A program made the position numbers and the translations under genes. DNA of 64,000 nt from Clusia tigrina. Taxonomy: Eukaryota; Arthropoda; Insecta; Diptera; Clusiidae. Shown here in pieces: positions 10,580 through 24,064 of the stretch. The stretch's first letter is position 1, and each line of letters begins with the position of its first letter. The stretch lies in assembly GCA_920105625.2 (NCBI GenBank), contig OV050032.1, positions 71,343,879-71,407,878 of the forward strand. The letters run 5' to 3'. The notes under the pieces are model-generated. The model did not search any database. It saw only the letters and a list, made by a program, of their open reading frames with translations, and was not told the origin of the DNA.

Positions 10580-12966
10580 GATAGGTGTAGGACGTATCTT
10601 ATAGAAGTTAGGGCCATTTTAAGTTTTATCAGTGTTTGATTTGGGACTCAAGGGTAGCATAGTTTTGAGCGGTAGCTTAAATTGACAAGAGGCTCGAGTA
10701 CTTTATTGTTACAAAATTTCAAGGTTCTAAGACGCTCCAGTAAAAAGTTACAAGCATTTGTATATTGCAAACTTTGAAAGTTGTAGGACGTACCGTATAG
10801 AAGTTAGGGCCATTTGAAGTTTTATCAGTGTTTGATTTGGGACTCAAGGGTAGCATAGCTTTGAGCGATAGCTTAAATTGACAAGAGGCTCGAGTACTTT
10901 ATTGTTACAAAATTTCAAGGTTTTATGATGCTCAAGTAAAAAGTTACAAGAATTTGTATGTTGCATACTTTGATAGGTGTAGGACGTACCGTATAGAAGT
11001 TAGGGCCATTTGAAGTTTTATCAGTATTTGATTTGGGACACAAGGGTAGCGTAGCTTTGAGCGATAGCTTAAATTGACATGAGGCTCGAGTACTTTATTG
11101 TTACACACTTTCAAGGTTTTATGACGCTCCAGTAAAAAGTTACAAGCATTTGTATGTTGCAAACTTTGATAGGTGTAGGACGTATCTTATAGAAGTTAGG
11201 GCCATTTTAAGTTTTATCAGTGTTTGATTTGGGACTCAAGGGTAGCATAGTTTTGAGCGGTAGCTTAAATTGACAAGAGGCTCGAGTACTTTATTGTTAC
11301 AAAATTTCAAGGTTCTAAGACGCTCCAGTAAAAAGTTACTAGCATTTGTATATTGCAAACTTTGAAAGTTGTAGGACGTACCGTATAGAAGTTAGGGCCA
11401 TTTGAAGTTTTATCAGTGTTTGATTTGGGACTCAAGGGTAGCATAGCTTTGAGCGATAGCTTAAATTGACAAGAGGCTCGAGTACTTTATTGTTACAAAA
11501 TTTCAAGGTTTTATGACGCTCCAGTAAAAAGTTACAAGCATTTGTATGTTGCAAACTTTGATAGGTGTAGGACGTACCGTATAGAAGTTAGGGCCATTTG
11601 AAGTTTTTTCAGTGTTTGATTTGGGACTCAAGGGTAGCATAGCTTTGAGCGATAGCTTAAATTGCCAAGAGGCTCGAGTAATTTATTGTTGCAAAATTTC
11701 AAGGTTTTATGACGCTCCAGTAAAAAGTTACAAGCATTTGTATGCTGGAAACTTTGATAGGTGTAGGATGTACCGAATAGAAGTTAGGGCAATTTGAAGC
11801 TTTATCAGTGTTTGATTTGGAACTCAAGGGTAGCATAGCTTTGAGCGGTAGCTTAAATTGACAAGAGGCTCGAGTACTTTATTGTTACAAAATTTCAAGG
11901 TTTTATGACGCTCCAGTAAAAAGTTACAAGCATTTGTTTGTTGCAAACTTTGATAGGTGTAGGACGTACTGTATAGAAGTTAGGGCCATTTGAAGTTTTA
12001 TCAGTGTATGATTTGGGACTCAAGGGTAGCATAGCTTTGAGCGATAGCTTAAATTGACAAGAGGCTCGAGTACTTTATTGTTATAAAATCTCAAGGTTTT
12101 ATGACGCTCCAGTAAAAAGTTACAAGCAGTTGTATGTTGCAAACTTTGATAGGTGTAGGACGTACCTTATAGAAGTTAGGGCCATTTTAAGTTTTATCAG
12201 TGTTTGATTTGGGACTCAAGGGTAGCATAGCTTTGAGCGGTAGCTTAAATTGACAAGAGGCTCGAGTACTTTATTGTTAAAAAATTTCAAGGTTCTAAGA
12301 CGCTCCAGTAAAAAGTTACAAGCATTTGTATATTGCAAACTTTGAAAGTTGTAGGACGTCCCGTATAGAAGTTAGGGCCATTTGAAGTTTTATCAGTGTT
12401 TGATTTGGGACTCAAGGGTAGCATAGCTTTGAGCGATGGCTTAAATTGACAAGAGGCTCGAGTACTTTATTGTTACAAAATTTCAAGGTTTTATGACGCT
12501 CCAGTAAAAAGTTACAAGCATTTGTATATTGCAAACTTTGAAAGTTGTAGGACGTACCGTATAGAAGTTAGGGCCATTTGAAGTTTTATCAGTGTTTGAT
12601 TTGGGACTCAAGGGTAGCATAGCTTTGAGCGATAGCTTAAATTGATAAGAGGCTCGAGTACTTTATTGTTACAAAATTTCAAGGTTTTATGATGCTCAAG
12701 TAAAAAGTTACAAGCATTTGTATGTTGCAAACTTTGATAGATGTAGGTTATCCGGTATAGAAGTTAATGCCATTTGAAGTTTTATCAGTGTTTGATTTGG
12801 GACTCAGGGGTATCATAGCTTTGAGCGATAGCTTAAATTTACAAGAGGCTCGAGTACTTTATTGTTACAAAATTTCAAGGTTTTATGACGCTCCAGTAAA
12901 AGGTTACAAGCATTTGTATGTTGCAAACTTGGATAGGTGTAGGACGTACCGTATAGAAGTTAGGGC
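10580..12966. repeat. 17-monomer-spaced repeat, copy 1 (H-I-G-H-I-J-K-L-M-N-A-B)
   Basis: It matches 13,912-16,298 at an offset of 3,332 bp (17 x 196). It includes an I unit with GATGCTCAAG, AGAATTTG and GTTGCATAC, and a B unit with AAAAGGTTAC and ACTTGGATAGG. The copies diverge at the ends: the right end here enters an F/D hybrid, the partner enters C. Both copies recur 14,504 bp downstream as part of the giant duplication. Confidence 0.75.
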
Positions 12967-13162
12967 CAATTGAAGTTTTATCAGTGTTTGATTTGGAACT
13001 CAAGGGTAGCATAGCTTTGAGCGATGGCTTAAATTGACAAGATTCTCGAGTAGTTTATTGTTACAAAATTTCAAGGTTTTTTGACGCTCCAGTAAAAAGT
13101 TACAAGCATTTGTATATTGCATACTTTGATAGGTGTAGGACGTACCGTATAGAAGTTAGGGC
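12967..13162. repeat. F/D hybrid monomer
   Basis: It starts as F (CAATTGAAG, TTGGAACTC, GAGCGATGGC) and switches to D (ATTCTCGAGTAGTTT, GGTTTTTTGACG, TTGCATAC) between GATGGC and GATTCTC. It is repeated at 27,471 in copy 2 of the giant duplication, so it predates that event. Confidence 0.75.
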
Positions 13163-13911
13163 CATTTGAAGTTTTATCAGTGTTTGATTTGGGACTCAAG
13201 AATAGCATAGCTTTGAGCGATAGCTTAAATTGACAAGAGGCTCGAGTACTTGATTGTTAAAAAATTTCAAGGCTTTATGACGCTCCAGTAAAAAGTTACC
13301 AGCATTTGTATGTTGCAAACTTTGATAGGTGTAGGACGTACCGTATAGAAGTTAGGGCCAATTGAAGTTTTATCAGTGTTTGATTTGGAACTCAAGGGTA
13401 GCATAGCTTTGAGCGATGGCTTAAATTGACAAGAGGCTCGAGTACTTTATTGTTACAAAATTTCAAGGTTTTATGACGCTCCAGTAAAAAGTTACAAGCA
13501 TTTGTATATTGCAAACTTTGATAGTTGTAGGACGTACCGTATAGAAGTTAGGGCCATTTGAAGTTTTGTCAGTGTTTGATTTGGGACTCAAGGGTAGCAT
13601 AGCTTTGAGCGATAGCTTAAATTGATAAGAAGCTCGAGTACTTTATTTTTACAAAATTTCAAGGTTTTATGATGCTCAAGTAAAAAGTTACAAGCATTTG
13701 TATGTTGCAAACTTTGATAGATGTAGGTTATCCGGTATAGAAGTTAATGCCATTTGAAGTTTTATCAGTATTTGATTTGGGACTCAGGGGTATCATAGCT
13801 TTGAGCGATAGCTTAAATTGACAAGAGGCTCGAGTACTTAATTGTTACAAAATTTCAAGGTTTTATGACGCTCCAGTTAAAAGTTACAAGCATTTGTATG
13901 TTGCAAACTTT

Positions 13912-16298
13912 GATAGGTGTAGGACGTATCTTATAGAAGTTAGGGCCATTTTAAGTTTTATCAGTGTTTGATTTGGGACTCAAGGGTAGCATAGTTTTGA
14001 GCGGTAGCTTAAATTGACAAGAGGCTCGAGTACTTTATTGTTACAAAATTTCAAGGTTCTAAGACGCTCCAGTAAAAAGTTACAAGCATTTGTATATTGC
14101 AAACTTTGAAAGTTGTAGGACGTACCGTATAGAAGTTAGGGCCATTTGAAGTTTTATCAGTGTTTGATTTGGGACTCAAGGGTAGCATAGCTTTGAGCGA
14201 TAGCTTAAATTGACAAGAGGCTCGAGTACTTTATTGTTACAAAATTTCAAGGTTTTATGATGCTCAAGTAAAAAGTTACAAGAATTTGTATGTTGCATAC
14301 TTTGATAGGTGTAGGACGTACCGTATAGAAGTTAGGGCCATTTGAAGTTTTATCAGTATTTAATTTGGGACACAAGGGTAGCGTAGCTTTGAGCGATAGC
14401 TTAAATTGACAAGAGGCTCGAGTACTTTATTGTTACACACTTTCAAGGTTTTATGACGCTCCAGTAAAAAGTTACAAGCATTTGTATGTTGCAAACTTTG
14501 ATAGGTGTAGGACGTATCTTATAGAAGTTAGGGCCATTTTAAGTTTTATCAGTGTTTGATTTGGGACTCAAGGGTAGCATAGTTTTGAGCGGTAGCTTAA
14601 ATTGACAAGAGGCTCGAGTACTTTATTGTTACAAAATTTCAAGGTTCTAAGACGCTCCAGTAAAAAGTTACAAGCATTTGTATATTGCAAACTTTGAAAG
14701 TTGTAGGACGTACCGTATAGAAGTTAGGGCCATTTGAAGTTTTATCAGTGTTTGATTTGGGACTCAAGGGTAGCATAGCTTTGAGCGATAGCTTAAATTG
14801 ACAAGAGGCTCGAGTACTTTATTGTTACAAAATTTCAAGGTTTTATGACGCTCCAGTAAAAAGTTACAAGCATTTGTATGTTGCAAACTTTGATAGGTGT
14901 AGGACGTACCGTATAGAAGTTAGGGCCATTTGAAGTTTTTTCAGTGTTTGATTTGGGACTCAAGGGTAGCATAGCTTTGAGCGATAGCTTAAATTGCCAA
15001 GAGGCTCGAGTAATTTATTGTTGCAAAATTTCAAGGTTTTATGACGCTCCAGTAAAAAGTTACAAGCATTTGTATGCTGGAAACTTTGATAGGTGTAGGA
15101 TGTACCGAATAGAAGTTAGGGCAATTTGAAGCTTTATCAGTGTTTGATTTGGAACTCAAGGGTAGCATAGCTTTGAGCGGTAGCTTAAATTGACAAGAGG
15201 CTCGAGTACTTTATTGTTACAAAATTTCAAGGTTTTATGACGCTCCAGTAAAAAGTTACAAGCATTTGTTTGTTGCAAACTTTGATAGGTGTAGGACGTA
15301 CTGTATAGAAGTTAGGGCCATTTGAAGTTTTATCAGTGTATGATTTGGGACTCAAGGGTAGCATAGCTTTGAGCGATAGCTTAAATTGACAAGAGGCTCG
15401 AGTACTTTATTGTTATAAAATATCAAGGTTTTATGACGCTCCAGTAAAAAGTTACAAGCAGTTGTATGTTGCAAACTTTGATAGGTGTAGGACGTACCTT
15501 ATAGAAGTTAGGGCCATTTTAAGTTTTATCAGTGTTTGATTTGGGACTCAAGGGTAGCATAGCTTTGAGCGGTAGCTTAAATTGACAAGAGGCTCGAGTA
15601 CTTAATTGTTAAAAAATTTCAAGGTTCTAAGACGCTCCAGTAAAAAGTTACAAGCATTTGTATATTGCAAACTTTGAAAGTTGTAGGACGTCCCGTATAG
15701 AAGTTAGGGCCATTTGAAGTTTTATCAGTGTTTGATTTGGGACTCAAGGGTAGCATAGCTTTGAGCGATGGCTTAAATTGACAAGAGGCTCGAGTACTTT
15801 ATTGTTACAAAATTTCAAGGTTTTATGACGCTCCAGTAAAAAGTTACAAGCATTTGTATATTGCAAACTTTGAAAGTTGTAGGACGTACCGTATAGAAGT
15901 TAGGGCCATTTGAAGTTTTATCAGTGTTTGATTTGGGACTCAAGGGTAGCATAGCTTTGAGCGATAGCTTAAATTGATAAGAGGCTCGAGTACTTTATTG
16001 TTACAAAATTTCAAGGTTTTATGATGCTCAAGTAAAAAGTTACAAGCATTTGTATGTTGCAAACTTTGATAGATGTAGGTTATCCGGTATAGAAGTTAAT
16101 GCCATTTGAAGTTTTATCAGTGTTTGATTTGGGACTCAGGGGTATCATAGCTTTGAGCGATAGCTTAAATTTACAAGAGGCTCGAGTACTTTATTGTTAC
16201 AAAATTTCAAGGTTTTATGACGCTCCAGTAAAAGGTTACAAGCATTTGTATGTTGCAAACTTGGATAGGTGTAGGACGTACCGTAGAGAAGTTAGGGC
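13912..16298. repeat. 17-monomer-spaced repeat, copy 2
   Basis: Partner of 10,580-12,966. Its left edge lies inside a B/G hybrid monomer (13,751), which starts with GACTCAGGGG and ends with GACGTATCTTATAG. Differences include TATTTAATTTGGG (G unit), TACTTAATTG (M unit) and ACCGTAGAGAAG (B unit). Confidence 0.75.
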
Positions 16299-17082
16299 CA
16301 TTTGAAGTTTTATCAGTGTTTGATTTGGGACTCAAGGGTAGCATAGCTTTGAGCGATAGCTTAAATTGACAAGAGGCTCGAGTTCTTTATTGTTACAAAA
16401 TTTCAAGGTTCTATGACGCTCCAGTAAAAAGTTGCAAGCATTTGTATGTTGCAAACTTTGATAGATGTAGGTTATACCGTATAGAAGTTAGGACCATTTG
16501 AAGTTTTATCAGTGTTTGATTTGGGACTCAAGGGTAGGATAGCTTTTAGCGATAGCTGAAATTGACAAGATTCTCGAGTAGTTTATTGTTACAAAATTTC
16601 AAGGTTTTTTGACGCTCCAGTAAAAAGTTACAAGCATTTGTATGTTGCATACTTTGATAGGTGTAGGACGTACCGTATAGAAGTTAGGGCCATTTGAAGT
16701 TTTATCAGTGTTTGATTTGGGACTCAAGAATAGCATAGCTTTGAGCGATAGCTTAAATTGACAAGAGGCTCGAGTACTTGATTGTTAAAAAATTTCAAGG
16801 CTTTATGACGCTCCAGTAAAAAGTTACCAGCATTTGTATGTTGCAAACTTTGATAGGTGTAGGACGTACCGTATAGAAGTTAGGGCCAATTGAAGTTTTA
16901 TCAGTGTTTGATTTGGAACTCAAGGGTAGCATAGCTTTGAGCGATGGCTTAAATTGACAAGAGGCTCGAGTACTTTATTGTTACAAAATTTCAAGGTTTT
17001 ATGACGCTCCAGTAAAAAGTTACAAGCATTTGTATATTGCAAACTTTGATAGTTGTAGGACGTACCGTATAGAAGTTAGGGC

Positions 17083-20000
17083 CATTTGAAGTTTTGTCAG
17101 TGTTTGATTTGGGACTCAAGGGTAGCATAGCTTTGAGCGATAGCTTAAATTGATAAGAAGCTCGAGTACTTAATTGTTACAAAATTTCAAGGTTTTATGA
17201 CGCTCCAGTAAAAAGTTACAAGCATTTGTATATTGCAAACTTTGATAGTTGTAGGACGTACCGTATAGAAGTTAATGCCATTTGAAGTTTTATCAGTATT
17301 TGATTTGGGACTCAGGGGTATCATAGCTTTGAGCGATAGCTTAAATTGACAAGAGGCTCGAGCACTTAATTGTTACAAAATTTCAAGGTTTTATGACGCT
17401 CCAGTTAAAAGTTACAAGCATTTGTATGTTGCAAACTTTGATAGTTGTAGGACGTACCGTATAGAAGTTAGGTCCATTTGAAGTTTTATCAGTGTTTGAT
17501 TTGGGACTCAAGGGTAGCATAGCTTTGAGCGATAGCTTAAATTGACAAGAGGCTCGAGTTCTTTATTGTTACAAAATTTCCAGGTTCTAAGACGCTCCAG
17601 TAAAAAGTTACAAGCAGTTGTATGTTGCAAACTTTGATAGGTGTAGGACGTACCTTATAGAAGTTAGGGCCATTTTAAGTTTTATCAGTGTTTGATTTGG
17701 GACTCAAGGGTATCATAGCTTTGAGCGGTAGCTTAAATTGACAAGAGGCTCGAGTACTTTATTGTTACAAAATTTCAAGGTTCTAAGACGCTCCAGTAAA
17801 AAGTTACAAGCATTTGTATATTGCAAACTTTGAAAGTTGTAGGACGTACCGTATAGAAGTTAGGGCCATTTGAAGTTTTTTCAGTGTTTGATTTGGGACT
17901 CAAGGGTAGCATAGCTTTGAGCGATGGCTTAAATTGACAAGAGTCTCGAGTACTTTATTGTTACAAAATTTCAAGGTTTTATGACGCTCCAGTAAAAAGT
18001 TATAAGCATTTGTATGTAGCAAACTTTGATAGGTGTAGGACGTACCGTATAGAAGTTAGGGCCATTTGAAGTTTTATCAGTGTTTGATTTGGGACTCAAG
18101 GGTAGCATAGCTTTGAGCGATAGCTTAAATTGCCAAGAGGCTCGAGTAATTTATTGTAACAAAATTTCAAGGTTTTATGACGCTACAGTAAAAAGTTACA
18201 AGCATTTGTATGTTGGAAACTTTGATAGGTGTAGGACGTACCGTATAGAAGTTAGGGCAATTTGAAGCTTTATCAGTGTTTGATTTGGAACTCAAGGGTA
18301 GCATAGCTTTGAGCGGTAGTTTAAATTGACAAGAGGCTCGAGTACTTTATTGTTACAAAATTTCAAGGTTTTATGACGCTCCAGTAAAAAGTTACAAGCA
18401 TTTGTTTGTTGCAAACTTTGATAGTTGTAGGACGTACTGTATAGAAGTTAGGGCCATTTGTAGTTTTATCAGTGTATGATTTGGGACTCAAGGGCAGCAT
18501 AGCTTTGAGCGATAGCTTAAATTGACAAGAGGCTCGAGTACTTTATTGTTACAAAATCTCAAGGTTTTATGACGCTCCAGTAAAAAGTTGCAAGCAGTTG
18601 TATGTTGCAAACTTTGATAGGTGTAGGACGTACCTTATAGAAGTTAGGGCCATTTTAAGTTTTATCAGTGTTTGATTTGGGACTCAAGGGTAGCATAGCT
18701 TTGAGAGGTAGCTTAAATTGACAAGAGGCTCGAGTACTTTATTGTTACAAAATTTCAAGGTTCTAAGACGCTCCAGTAAAAAGTTACAAGCATTTGTATA
18801 TTGCAAACTTTGAAAGTTGTAGGACGTACCGTATAGAAGTTAGGGCCATTTGAAGTTTTATCAGTGTTTGATTTGGGACTCAAGGGTAGCATAGCTTTGA
18901 GCGATGGCTTAAATTGACAAGAGGCTCGAGTACTTTATTGTTACAAAATTTCAAGGTTTTATGACGCTCCAGTAAAAAGTCACAAGCATTTGTATATTGC
19001 AAACTTTGAAAGTTGTAGGACGTACCGTATAGAAGTTAGGGCCATTTGAAGTTTTATCAGTGTTTGATTTGGGACTCAAGGGTAGCATAGCTTTGAGCGA
19101 TAGCTTAAATTGATAAGAGGCTCGAGTACTTTATTGTTACAAAATTTCAAGGTTTTATGATGCTCAAGTAAAAAGTTACAAGCATTTGTATGTTGCAAAC
19201 TTTGATAGATGTAGGTTATCCGGTATAGATGTTAATGCCATTTGAAGTTTTATCAGTGTTTGATTTGGGACTCAGGGGTATCATAGCTTTGATCGATAGC
19301 TTAAATTGACAAGAGGCTCGAGTACTTTATTGTTACAAAATTTCAAGGTTTTATGACGCTCCAGTTAAAAGTTACAAGCATTTGTATGTTGCAAACTTTG
19401 ATAGTTGTAGGACGTACCGTATAGAAGTTAGGTCCATTTGAAGTTTTATCAGTGTTTGATTTGGGACTCAAGGGTAGCATAGCTTTGAGCGATAGCTTAA
19501 ATTGACAAGAGGCTCGATTTCTTTATTGTTACAAAATTTCAAGGTTCTATGACGCTCCAGTAAAAAGTTGCAAGCATTTGTATGTTGCAAACTTTGATAG
19601 ATGTAGGTTATACCGTATAGAAGTTAGGTCCATTTGAAGTTTTATCAGTGTTTGATTTGGGACTCAAGGGTAGGATAGCTTTTAGCGATAGCTGAAATTG
19701 ACAAGAGGCTCGAGTAGTTTATTGTTACAAAATTTCAAGGTTTTTTGACGCTCCAGTAAAAAGTTACAAGCATTTGTATGTTGCAAACTTTGAAAGTTGT
19801 AGGACGTACCGTATAGAAGTTAGGGCCATTTGAAGTTTTATCAGTGTTTGATTTGGGACTCAAGGGTAGCATAGCTTTGAGCGATGGCTTAAATTGACAA
19901 GAGGCTCGAGTACTTTATTGTTACAAAATTTCAAGGTTTTATGACGCTCCAGTAAAAAGTTATAAGCATTTGTATGTAGCAAACTTTGATAGGTGTAGGA

Positions 20001-20345
20001 CGTACCGTATAGAAGTTAGGGCCATTTGAAGTTTTATCAGTGTTTGATTTGGGACTCAAGGGTAGCATAGCTTTGAGCGATAGCTTAAATTGCCAAGAGG
20101 CTCGAGTAATTTATTGTTGCAAAATTTCAAGGTTTTATGACGCTACAGTAAAAAGTTACAAGCATTTGTATGCTGGAAACTTTGATAGGTGTAGGACGTA
20201 CCGAATAGAAGTTAGGGCAATTTGAAGCTTTATCAGTGTTTGATTTGGAACTCAAGGGTAGCATAGCTTTGTGCGGTAGCTTAAATTGACAAGAGGCTCG
20301 AGTACTTTATTGTTACAAAATTTCAAGGTTTTATGACGCTCCAGT
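17083..20345. repeat. P-type module, copy 2 of 3
   Basis: It matches 1,403-4,665 at an offset of 15,680 bp (80 monomers) and 31,587-34,849 at 14,504 bp. It ends at the macro-duplication junction at 20,346, where a K monomer changes into a B monomer in mid-unit. Confidence 0.75.
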
Positions 20346-20536
20346 TAAAAGTTACAAGCATTTGTATGTTGCAAACTATGATAGTTGTAGGACGTACCGT
20401 ATAGAAGTTAGGTCCATTTGAAGTTTTATCAGTGTTTGATTTGGGACTCAAGGGTAGCATAGCTTTGAGCGATAGCTTAAATTGACAAGAGGCTCGAGTT
20501 CTTTATTGTTACAAAATTTCAAGGTTCTATAACGCT

Positions 20537-22300
20537 CCAGTAAAAAGTTGCAAGCATTTGTATGTTGCAAACTTTGATAGATGTAGGTTATACCGTATAG
20601 AAGTTAGGGCCATTTGAAGTTTTATCAGTGTTTGATTTGGGACTCAAGGGTAGGATAGCTTTTAGCGATAGCTGAAATTGACAAGATTCTCGAGTAGTTT
20701 ATTGTTACAAAATTTCAAGGTTTTTTGACGCTCCAGTAAAAAGTTACAAGCATTTGTATGTTGCATACTTTGATAGGTGTAGGACGTACCGTATAGAAGT
20801 TAGGGCCATTTGAAGTTTTATCAGTGTTTGATTTGGGACTCAAGAATAGCATAGCTTTGAGCGATAGCTTAAATTGACAAGAGGCTCGAGTACTTGATTG
20901 TTAAAAAATTTCAAGGCTTTATGACGCTCCAGTAAAAAGTTACCAGCATTTGTATGTTGCAAACTTTGATAGGTGTAGGACGTACCGTATAGAAGTTAGG
21001 GCCATTTGAAGTTTTATCAGTGTTTGATTTGGAACTCAAGGGTAGCATAGCTTTGAGCGATGGCTTAAATTGACAAGAGGCTCGAGTACTTTATTGTTAC
21101 AAAATTTCAAGGTTTTATGACGCTCCAGTAAAAAGTTACAAGCATTTGTATGTTGCAAATTTTGATAGGTGTAGGACGTACCGTATAGAAGTTAGGGCCA
21201 TTTGAAGTTTTATCAGTATTTGATTTGGGACACAAGGGTAGCGTAGCTTTGAGCGATAGCTTAAATTGACAAGAGGCTCGAGTACTTTATTGTTACACAC
21301 TTTCAAGGTTTTATGACGCTCCAGTAAAAAGTTACAAGCATTTGTATGTTGCAAACTTTGATAGGTGTAGGACGTATCTTATAGAAGTTAGGGCCATTTT
21401 ATGTTTTATCAGTGTTTGATTTGGGACTCAAGGGTAGCATAGTTTTGAGCGGTAGCTTAAATTGACAAGAGGCTCGAGTACTTTATTGTTACAAAATTTC
21501 AAGGTTCTAAGACGCTCCAGTAAAAAGTTACAAGCATTTGTATATTGCAAACTTTGAAAGTTGTAGGACGTACCGTATAGAAGTTAGGGCCATTTGAAGT
21601 TTTATCAGTGTTTGATTTGGGACTCAAGGGTAGCATAGCTTTGAGCGATAGCTTAAATTGACAAGAGGCTCGAGTACTTTATTGTTACAAAATTTCAAGG
21701 TTTTATGACGCTCCAGTAAAAAGTTACAAGCATTTGTATGTTGCAAACTTTGATAGGTGTAGGACGTACCGTATAGAAGTTAGGGCCATTTGAAGTTTTT
21801 TCAGTGTTTGATTTGGGACTCAAGGGTAGCATAGCTTTGAGCGATAGCTTAAATTGCCAAGAGGCTCGAGTAATTTATTGTTGCAAAATTTCAAGGTTTT
21901 ATGACGCTCCAGTAAAAAGTTACAAGCATTTGTATGCTGGAAACTTTGATAGGTGTAGGACGTACCGAATAGAAGTTAGGGCAATTTGAAGCTTTATCAG
22001 TGTTTGATTTGGAACTCAAGGGTAGCATAGCTTTGAGCGGTAGCTTAAATTGACAAGAGGCTCGAGTACTTTATTGTTACAAAATTTCAAGGTTTTATGA
22101 CGCTCCAGTAAAAAGTTACAAGCATTTGTTTGTTGCAAACTTTGATAGGTGTAGGACGTACTGTATAGAAGTTAGGGCCATTTGAAGTTTTATCAGTGTA
22201 TGATTTGGGACTCAAGGGTAGCATAGCTTTGAGCGATAGCTTAAATTGACAAGAGGCTCGAGTACTTTATTGTTATAAAATCTCAAGGTTTTATGACGCT
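20537..22300. repeat. 1,764-bp (9-monomer) tandem repeat, copy 1
   Basis: The unit holds C(part)-D-E-F-G-H-I-J-K-L(part). It is followed at once by a second copy that I could not tell apart by eye. Private marks shared by both copies are CATTTTATG in H and GAAGTTTTTTCAG in J. The last monomer (22,179-22,374) is an L/C hybrid: TCTCAAGGTTTTATGACG runs into GTTGCAAGC and GATAGATGTAGG. Confidence 0.85.
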
Positions 22301-24064
22301 CCAGTAAAAAGTTGCAAGCATTTGTATGTTGCAAACTTTGATAGATGTAGGTTATACCGTATAGAAGTTAGGGCCATTTGAAGTTTTATCAGTGTTTGAT
22401 TTGGGACTCAAGGGTAGGATAGCTTTTAGCGATAGCTGAAATTGACAAGATTCTCGAGTAGTTTATTGTTACAAAATTTCAAGGTTTTTTGACGCTCCAG
22501 TAAAAAGTTACAAGCATTTGTATGTTGCATACTTTGATAGGTGTAGGACGTACCGTATAGAAGTTAGGGCCATTTGAAGTTTTATCAGTGTTTGATTTGG
22601 GACTCAAGAATAGCATAGCTTTGAGCGATAGCTTAAATTGACAAGAGGCTCGAGTACTTGATTGTTAAAAAATTTCAAGGCTTTATGACGCTCCAGTAAA
22701 AAGTTACCAGCATTTGTATGTTGCAAACTTTGATAGGTGTAGGACGTACCGTATAGAAGTTAGGGCCATTTGAAGTTTTATCAGTGTTTGATTTGGAACT
22801 CAAGGGTAGCATAGCTTTGAGCGATGGCTTAAATTGACAAGAGGCTCGAGTACTTTATTGTTACAAAATTTCAAGGTTTTATGACGCTCCAGTAAAAAGT
22901 TACAAGCATTTGTATGTTGCAAATTTTGATAGGTGTAGGACGTACCGTATAGAAGTTAGGGCCATTTGAAGTTTTATCAGTATTTGATTTGGGACACAAG
23001 GGTAGCGTAGCTTTGAGCGATAGCTTAAATTGACAAGAGGCTCGAGTACTTTATTGTTACACACTTTCAAGGTTTTATGACGCTCCAGTAAAAAGTTACA
23101 AGCATTTGTATGTTGCAAACTTTGATAGGTGTAGGACGTATCTTATAGAAGTTAGGGCCATTTTATGTTTTATCAGTGTTTGATTTGGGACTCAAGGGTA
23201 GCATAGTTTTGAGCGGTAGCTTAAATTGACAAGAGGCTCGAGTACTTTATTGTTACAAAATTTCAAGGTTCTAAGACGCTCCAGTAAAAAGTTACAAGCA
23301 TTTGTATATTGCAAACTTTGAAAGTTGTAGGACGTACCGTATAGAAGTTAGGGCCATTTGAAGTTTTATCAGTGTTTGATTTGGGACTCAAGGGTAGCAT
23401 AGCTTTGAGCGATAGCTTAAATTGACAAGAGGCTCGAGTACTTTATTGTTACAAAATTTCAAGGTTTTATGACGCTCCAGTAAAAAGTTACAAGCATTTG
23501 TATGTTGCAAACTTTGATAGGTGTAGGACGTACCGTATAGAAGTTAGGGCCATTTGAAGTTTTTTCAGTGTTTGATTTGGGACTCAAGGGTAGCATAGCT
23601 TTGAGCGATAGCTTAAATTGCCAAGAGGCTCGAGTAATTTATTGTTGCAAAATTTCAAGGTTTTATGACGCTCCAGTAAAAAGTTACAAGCATTTGTATG
23701 CTGGAAACTTTGATAGGTGTAGGACGTACCGAATAGAAGTTAGGGCAATTTGAAGCTTTATCAGTGTTTGATTTGGAACTCAAGGGTAGCATAGCTTTGA
23801 GCGGTAGCTTAAATTGACAAGAGGCTCGAGTACTTTATTGTTACAAAATTTCAAGGTTTTATGACGCTCCAGTAAAAAGTTACAAGCATTTGTTTGTTGC
23901 AAACTTTGATAGGTGTAGGACGTACTGTATAGAAGTTAGGGCCATTTGAAGTTTTATCAGTGTATGATTTGGGACTCAAGGGTAGCATAGCTTTGAGCGA
24001 TAGCTTAAATTGACAAGAGGCTCGAGTACTTTATTGTTATAAAATCTCAAGGTTTTATGACGCT
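22301..24064. repeat. 1,764-bp (9-monomer) tandem repeat, copy 2
   Basis: No difference from 20,537-22,300 was noticed in a line-by-line comparison. After 24,064 the L monomer continues normally with AAGCAGTTG and CCTTATAG. The lack of differences suggests a very recent duplication, or an assembly artefact. Confidence 0.85.

Larger units (their letters stand above)
7802..20345. repeat. Giant tandem duplication, copy 1 (64 monomers, 12,544 bp)
   Basis: The left part (7,802 to about 9,272) matches 20,346 onward at an offset of 12,544 bp. The right part (about 9,300 to 20,345) matches 23,804-34,849 at 14,504 bp. Across the right 11 kb I counted about fourteen substitutions and no indel; examples are 9,986, 11,080 and 11,340. 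The offset change of 10 monomers is accounted for by one monomer lost in this copy near 9,28x and nine gained in copy 2. The order of the events is inference. Confidence 0.8.
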
